Shown here one piece after another: positions 59,854 through 64,000 of a DNA stretch of 64,000 nt. The notes below the pieces were generated by a model. The model ran no database searches, had not been told where the DNA came from, and worked only from the letters and a program-made list of their open reading frames with translations. The translations under genes were made by a program, and so were the position numbers. Source of the DNA: Rhodoferax sp. U2-2l (lineage in GTDB: Bacteria; Pseudomonadota; Gammaproteobacteria; Burkholderiales; Burkholderiaceae_C); the NCBI RefSeq assembly GCF_020594515.1, contig NZ_JAJCTH010000021.1:22773-86772 (forward strand), read 5' to 3'. Each line of letters begins with the position of its first letter. Position 1 is the first letter of the stretch.

Positions 59854-61308
59854 ATGAACTTTGCTCTCAAGCCCCTCGATTTGCGCCGCCTAAGCAGCGA
59901 AAAAACAGACGTTTTATTGGTTTTTTTGACCACCGCCTTCAAGCCCGAGAAAGACGTCTTGTCAAACTGGATCGCCAAGGTGATGAAATCTGGTGACCTG
60001 ACGCCCCAAGCCGGACAAGTGCTGGATATTTTCCGCCCTGACGGCCTGGCCTGTTCCCGCCTGGTGCTGCTGCATGTGGGGGAGGGTGCGGTTGCGGACA
60101 TCCGCAAGGCTGTCTTGGCCGCTGAGGGTCTGATCAAAAGCGCCAAACCCAAGGCCTTGACCCTGAGTTTTCTGCAAACGCCAACGGCGCTGGCGCTGCG
60201 CGTGGCAGTGACCACACTGGCGGATGCCACTTATGTCTACACCGCGACCAAGTCCAAAGCCGAAGGCCGCACGGTTCAAAATGCGACGTTCATGTTGCCA
60301 GATGCGCTGTCCCTGCGGGTGGAGTTTGACCGCGCAGTTGCCGCCGTGGCCGGGATTGAGCTGGCCAAGGAATGGGGCAACCGTCCCGCCAACCACGCCA
60401 CGCCAACGGATTTGGCCCACGCCGCGCGTGATCTGGCCAAGTTGCCCAAGATCAAATGCGACATTCTGGGCCCCAAGGAAGTCGCCAAGCTGGGCATGGG
60501 CGCCTTTCAGGCGGTGGCGCAAGGCTCTGACGAGCCACTTCGCTTCATTGTTTTGCGCTACAGCGGTGCGGCCAAATCGGCAGCGCCGGTGGTGTTGGTG
60601 GGCAAAGGCATCACCTTTGACAGCGGCGGCATTTCCATCAAACCCGCTGCCGAGATGGACGAGATGAAGTTTGACATGTGCGGCGCGGCCAGCGTGTTGG
60701 GGGTGTTCCGGGCGCTGGCCGACCTGCAACCCGGCATCAATGTGGTGGGCTTGATCCCGGCCTGTGAAAATTTGCCAAGTGGCCGCTCCATCAAGCCGGG
60801 TGATGTGGTCACCAGCATGAATGGCCAAACCATTGAGATCCTCAATACAGATGCTGAAGGCAGGCTGGTGCTGTGTGATTCGCTCACTTATTCAGAGCGT
60901 TTCAAACCCCATGCGGTGGTCGACATCGCCACCTTGACCGGTGCCTGCGTGATTGCCCTGGGCGCTGTGCGCAGCGGCTTTTTTTGCGCCGATGAAGACC
61001 TGTCGCGGGCGATGGTCATGGCAGGCGAGTCGTCCCAAGACCTGTGCTGGCCGATGCCGCTCGATGACGACTACGCCGAGGGCCTCAAAACCAATTTTGC
61101 CGACCTGGCCAACGTGGCCGGGCGCCCGGGCGGTGCCATCACCGCGGCCAAGTTCCTGCAAAAATTTACCGGCAAGTTTCCGTGGGCGCATCTGGACATT
61201 GCCGGCACCGCCTGGAAAAGTGGCAAGGCCAAAGGTGCGACCGGTCGGCCTGTGGGCCTGTTGGTGGACTACCTCATGGCACTTGACGCGCAGGACCAAC
61301 AAGCGTGA
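59854..61308 (+). CDS. pepA: Leucyl aminopeptidase (M17)
   Basis: Cytosolic two-metal aminopeptidase of 484 residues, hexameric in the family; PepA also binds DNA in some bacteria. The M17 signature NTDAEGRLVLCDSLTY (about residues 330-345) gives metal ligands; LVGKGITFDSGGISIKP (about 248-264) has the catalytic Lys and an Asp ligand, and FDMCGAASVLG follows. ATG 59854 is preceded by AAAGGAAA. Divergent from lptF in the classic lptF/pepA arrangement; holC overlaps the stop by four bases. Confidence 0.95.
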   Translation: MNFALKPLDLRRLSSEKTDVLLVFLTTAFKPEKDVLSNWIAKVMKSGDLTPQAGQVLDIFRPDGLACSRLVLLHVGEGAVADIRKAVLAAEGLIKSAKPKALTLSFLQTPTALALRVAVTTLADATYVYTATKSKAEGRTVQNATFMLPDALSLRVEFDRAVAAVAGIELAKEWGNRPANHATPTDLAHAARDLAKLPKIKCDILGPKEVAKLGMGAFQAVAQGSDEPLRFIVLRYSGAAKSAAPVVLVGKGITFDSGGISIKPAAEMDEMKFDMCGAASVLGVFRALADLQPGINVVGLIPACENLPSGRSIKPGDVVTSMNGQTIEILNTDAEGRLVLCDSLTYSERFKPHAVVDIATLTGACVIALGAVRSGFFCADEDLSRAMVMAGESSQDLCWPMPLDDDYAEGLKTNFADLANVAGRPGGAITAAKFLQKFTGKFPWAHLDIAGTAWKSGKAKGATGRPVGLLVDYLMALDAQDQQA

Positions 61309-61739
61309 CCCAGGTTGCGTTTCACTTCAATGTGGACAACCGGCTGCATTACAGCTGTCGGCTGGTGCGCAAGGCCGTGGCTGCGGGCACCACACTGACG
61401 GTAACCGGACCACCAGAAGTGCTAGCGCAGTTTGACCGGGACCTGTGGGCGCTGTCAGCCACCGATTTTTTGCCCCATGCCCGTGTCGGTGACCCCGCAT
61501 CGCTGGTGGAGAAGTCCGCCGTGCTGCTGTGCGAATCCTTGCATGGTGCTCCCTCGCGTAACGTGCTGCTCAATCTGGCGGACACTGTGCCTGTTGGTTT
61601 TGAAGGGTTCAACCGGCTGATTGAGGTGGTCACCGCCGACCCGATGGAGCGCAGCCAGGCCCGACTGCGCTGGAAACACTACACCAAGTCGGGTCTGGAA
61701 CTGATTCAACATGATCTTGGCTTCAGGACAACGCCATGA
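61305..61739 (+). CDS. holC: DNA polymerase III chi subunit
   Basis: Clamp-loader accessory subunit that links the loader to single-strand binding protein. 144 residues, starting VAFHFNVDNRLHYSCRLVRK; QFDRDLWALSATDFLPHARV and the RLIEVVTADPMERSQARLRWKHY-type tail are typical of HolC (core VTADPMERSQARLRW). The ATG overlaps the pepA stop and its own stop overlaps the next gene by four bases. pepA-holC is a well-known pairing. Confidence 0.93.
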   Translation: MTQVAFHFNVDNRLHYSCRLVRKAVAAGTTLTVTGPPEVLAQFDRDLWALSATDFLPHARVGDPASLVEKSAVLLCESLHGAPSRNVLLNLADTVPVGFEGFNRLIEVVTADPMERSQARLRWKHYTKSGLELIQHDLGFRTTP

Positions 61740-62056
61740 ACTCCCCCAACCGTCACCCCCCCCGCTTTATCCCGACATTGACCGAGGTGGTCGACCCGGC
61801 CAGCCTCACCACCACGGCACGGCAAAGCAAACCTGATGTCGAAGCGCTGATTGCTCAGGTGCAGCGCCAGGTGCAGCCGATCTTTGAGCGCAGACTTCAG
61901 GAAGAGGTTGATCGACTGGTGCGTACCTTGGTGGCCCGCCAGTGGGACGATGTCAGCGCCAAACTGCAAGTCGAGGTGGACATGTTTGTGCGTCAGGCCG
62001 TGATTGATGCGCTGGGCAGCCAGAATGCGCCTGCGGTCACCCATCCGCACGGTTGA
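61736..62056 (+). CDS. Hypothetical helical protein, 106 aa, after holC
   Basis: Not recognised as a named family. The product is soluble, with a Pro-rich start (MNSPNRHPPRFIPTLTEVVD) and a long charged amphipathic helix from about residue 33 to 92 (PDVEALIAQVQRQVQPIFER, then RLQEEVDRLVRTLVARQWDD). The ATG overlaps the holC stop (ATGA), so it is translationally coupled and probably real. The position after holC suggests a conserved operon member, but I infer no function. Confidence 0.7.
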   Translation: MNSPNRHPPRFIPTLTEVVDPASLTTTARQSKPDVEALIAQVQRQVQPIFERRLQEEVDRLVRTLVARQWDDVSAKLQVEVDMFVRQAVIDALGSQNAPAVTHPHG

Positions 62057-62131
62057 GACCCAAATAACCGCTGCTTCCTTGGTGAACACCCTATGAGGCT
62101 GGCGCAAAAATTGCTGTATCGTTGTCGTTGC

Positions 62132-62160
62132 TGAATCGCTTGATTCACAATTATTTTTTT
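62132..62160 (+). terminator. Hairpin plus T-run between the pepA operon and livK
   Basis: TGAATC-GCTT-GATTCA (62132-62147) is followed by CAATTA and nine T residues. The stem is short (6 bp). It could end the pepA-holC transcript or attenuate livK, whose ATG lies 17 bp beyond. Confidence 0.5.
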
Positions 62161-62176
62161 TAACCTGGAGTTGTCT

Positions 62177-63307
62177 ATGCAAATGAAATTGAAATTGACT
62201 GTGGCTGCAGCGATTGCGGTGGCCGGTGGCGTTGCTCTGGCTCAAGAGATGGTCGTCAAGATTGGTCACGTCGCCCCCATGTCGGGTGGCCAGGCCCATT
62301 ACGGCAAAGACAACGAAAATGGCGTGCGCATGGCCATTGAAGACCTGAACGCTCAGAAAGTCACCATTGGTGGCAAAACGGTCAAGTTCGAACTGGCAGC
62401 CGAAGACGATGCCGCTGATCCAAAACAGGGCACCGCCGTTGCACAAAAACTGTGCGACGCCAAGGTTGCTGGCGTGGTGGGCCACCTGAACTCCGGCACC
62501 ACCATTCCTGCGTCCAAAATTTACAACGACTGTGGCATTCCTCATGTGACTGGCGCGGCGACCAACCCCAGCCTGACCAAGCCTGGTTACAACACCACCT
62601 ACCGCATCATCGCCAATGACCTGGCGCTGGGCGGTGGCTTGGCTGCCTACGCAGCCGACACGATGAAACTCAAGAAATTTGCCGTGATTGATGACCGCAC
62701 CGGTTACGGGCAACCTCTGGCTGAAGTGTTCATCAAGGATGCCAAGGCGAAAGGCATTGAAATTGTTGACCAACAGTTCACCAACGACAAAGCAGCCGAC
62801 TTCATGGCGATCCTGACGCAAATCAAGTCCAAGAAGCCTGATGCGATCTTCTTTGGTGGCATGGACGCCCAAGCTGGTGCAATGTTGCGCCAGATGGAAC
62901 AGCTGGGCATGTCCAACGTCAAGTACTTTGGCGGTGATGGCATTTGCACCAACGAGTTGATCAAAATCGCAGCGGGTGCCAAGACCCTGAACGGCGTGGT
63001 CTGCGCAGAAGGTGGTTCCTCCATTGCCAAGATGCCAGGTGGCACGGCATGGAAGGCCAAGTACGATGCCAAGTACCCCGGCCAGTTCCAGATTTACAGC
63101 CCCTACACGTACGATGCCACCTTCGTTTTGGCAGATGCCATGAAGCGCGCCAACTCGGCTGACCCGAAGGTGTACATCCCCTTCATCGCGTCAACCAACC
63201 TGAAAGGCGTGACCGCCAACATCGCGTTCGAGAAGACCGGTGAAATGAAAAACCCGTCAATGACGCTGTCCACCTACAAGGACGGCAAGAAGGTCGCGTT
63301 GAATTAA
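62177..63307 (+). CDS. livK: Branched-chain amino acid ABC transporter substrate-binding protein
   Basis: Periplasmic binding protein of the Leu/Ile/Val type (376 residues). The signal peptide MQMKLKLTVAAAIAVAGGVALA is probably cleaved after ALA (residue 22). The mature protein starts QEMVVKIGHVAPMSGGQAHYG and has the type I periplasmic fold features GVVGHLNSGTTIPASKIY and FAVIDDRTGYGQ. ATG 62177 follows CTGGAG by the right distance; a TTG at 62171 is too close to it. No permease or ATPase genes follow, so it is an orphan; the ligand may be another amide or amino acid. Confidence 0.9.
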   Translation: MQMKLKLTVAAAIAVAGGVALAQEMVVKIGHVAPMSGGQAHYGKDNENGVRMAIEDLNAQKVTIGGKTVKFELAAEDDAADPKQGTAVAQKLCDAKVAGVVGHLNSGTTIPASKIYNDCGIPHVTGAATNPSLTKPGYNTTYRIIANDLALGGGLAAYAADTMKLKKFAVIDDRTGYGQPLAEVFIKDAKAKGIEIVDQQFTNDKAADFMAILTQIKSKKPDAIFFGGMDAQAGAMLRQMEQLGMSNVKYFGGDGICTNELIKIAAGAKTLNGVVCAEGGSSIAKMPGGTAWKAKYDAKYPGQFQIYSPYTYDATFVLADAMKRANSADPKVYIPFIASTNLKGVTANIAFEKTGEMKNPSMTLSTYKDGKKVALN

Positions 63308-63328
63308 TTCAGTTCCACCCCTTCCGGG

Positions 63329-63352
63329 AAGCCACCTTCGGATGGCTTTTTG
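63329..63352 (+). terminator. Terminator of livK
   Basis: The stem AAGCCA(C)C / G(A)TGGCTT with TTCG loop, followed by TTTTT, lies 22 bp after the stop. Confidence 0.8.
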
Positions 63353-63412
63353 TTGCCACTTTGGCAGTTTTGCGAAAAACAACCAGCTGGCTCGGTTAAA
63401 CTAGCGGGCTTC

Positions 63413-63502
63413 GGAGCGGTGGATGAGCGGTTTAAGTCACACGCCTGGAAAGCGTGCGTGGGGTAAAACCCACCGCGGGTTCGAATCCCGCCTGCTCCGC
63501 CA
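63413..63502 (+). tRNA. tRNA-Ser (anticodon GGA)
   Basis: Type II tRNA of 90 nt including encoded CCA (63500-63502). Acceptor GGAGCGG (63413-63419) pairs with CTGCTCC with one G/U. The anticodon arm CACGC-CTGGAAA-GCGTG puts GGA at 63447-63449. A long variable arm (around GTGGGGTAAAACCCACC) and the T-arm GGGTTCGAATCCCG confirm a serine tRNA. Confidence 0.97.
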
Positions 63503-63513
63503 GTTAGTATTGA

Positions 63514-63553
63514 AAATCCCTTGTAAATCAATAATTTACAAGGGATTTTTTTC
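63514..63553 (+). terminator. Terminator after tRNA-Ser
   Basis: A perfect 15-bp stem (63514-63528 with 63534-63548, ends AAATCCC / GGGATTT), 5-nt loop, then a T-run. Very strong. Confidence 0.93.
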
Positions 63554-63918
63554 GTCTGTACGCATTTTGAATGCGATTTTTTATGATGGCAAATTACTTA
63601 ATTTCCGCCAAAATTGCGCCCGTTTTGCACCGGAAGTGTGCCCGTTTTGTGCCGGTGTCTCCTGCGCTGCGGTTTTTGAGATAAGTCGCACTTTTTTCTG
63701 CGTTCAAGCCGGAAAATTTTGACGATGCTTTCAGCCCGCGCTCTATTCTTCGAACCAAGCCAAACCTGCAAATCGCCGGGCTTGTCTTGTCCCATTCGGG
63801 TAACGATCGCTATCGCAACACCGCCGCTCGGTTTGGACTCATTGGGGATGTCGTTCGACAACCCCAGCCGTGAGGCTCTCAAGAAACACCACACAACTGA
63901 TTGATTTGCATGGTGTTT
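63554..63918. other. Gene-free stretch between tRNA-Ser and the right-edge gene
   Basis: 365 bp without a convincing gene. G+C falls in the first 120 bp. Two similar 12-mers, GCGCCCGTTTTG (63616-63627) and GTGCCCGTTTTG (63640-63651), stand 24 bp apart. A 98-codon minus-strand open frame (63598-63894) is basic and low-complexity, with no family resemblance. Position downstream of a tRNA gene is where integrated elements often begin, but no integrase is visible. Confidence 0.45.
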
Positions 63919-64000
63919 TCAAACGGGATTTTCAGTAGCCACGAGTTGCATCCCCATGGTCTTGGCACGCTGGGCGAGGTTGTGCAAGACCCGCTGGCGG
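63919..64000 (-). CDS. C-terminal fragment of an unidentified protein, cut by the window edge
   Basis: On the minus strand an open frame enters from the right edge and ends with TGA at 63921-63919. The 26 visible residues end in RVLHNLAQRAKTMGMQLVAT followed by ENPV. The Arg/Leu-rich helix and short tail resemble ends of some transposases, but the fragment is too short to assign. It could equally be any helical protein. Confidence 0.4.
   Translation of the reverse strand, partial: RQRVLHNLAQRAKTMGMQLVATENPV

Noticed and set aside
63598..63894. A 98-codon minus-strand open frame after tRNA-Ser
   Set aside because: Basic, low-complexity product across short direct repeats, no clear start signal; kept only as a note.

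Overview
The window is a chromosomal segment of a betaproteobacterium, most likely a member of the Comamonadaceae close to Rhodoferax (inference from gene order, protein style and high G+C; no database search was possible). Supporting signs are the tmRNA tag ANDERFALAA, an EF-P with Arg32 beside its rhamnosyltransferase EarP, a HiPIP, and dispersed GC-rich intergenic elements of the kind common in that family.

Left part (1-30.5 kb): housekeeping genes. These are alaS (5' end cut by the window), fpr, a PfkB/adenosine kinase-like gene, a HiPIP gene, ubiG-gph followed at once by ssrA (tmRNA), a 2-hydroxyacid dehydrogenase, rmuC-MFS, nhaD, a LOG-family gene, efp and earP, uvrC (with an unusual in-frame insertion), pgsA, a leftward unit MFS - 41-aa membrane protein - methyltransferase - dapA - bamC, then parE-parC, an alpha/beta hydrolase, a glutamine synthetase-like gene and aceA. 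A perfect 18-bp palindrome precedes aceA.

Middle part (30.6-48.7 kb): a nitrate-respiration and nitrosative-stress cluster. Leftward lie narK1-narK2-narG-cupin-narH-narJ-narI-ppiC, preceded by ytfE-ccoG-DUF3079; nsrR is divergent from ytfE, and the NarX/NarL two-component system closes the block. Together these genes import nitrate and export nitrite, assemble and run the membrane-bound molybdenum nitrate reductase, sense nitrate/nitrite, and sense and repair NO damage. A cupin gene between narG and narH and a PPIase gene after narI are the less usual members. GC-rich repeat elements interrupt the operon between narH and narJ and between narK2 and narG.

Right part (48.9-64 kb): a CxxC AhpD-like protein, two tandem YgjV-family membrane proteins behind a double dyad, an RluA-type pseudouridine synthase overlapping a soluble PAS hybrid kinase, a 48-aa Lys/Pro-rich protein, a UshA-like lipoprotein nucleotidase, the unit lptF-lptG-cysB-ybdL, divergent pepA-holC-orf, a LivK-type binding protein and tRNA-Ser(GGA). 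After the tRNA comes about 370 bp of apparently non-coding DNA and the C-terminus of a leftward gene cut by the window edge.

I found no CRISPR array, prophage, complete insertion sequence or clearly new multi-gene system. The best leads are the UvrC insertion, the cupin translationally coupled to narH, the 26-bp-stem hairpin at 42.6 kb, the aceA operator and two small unannotated genes.
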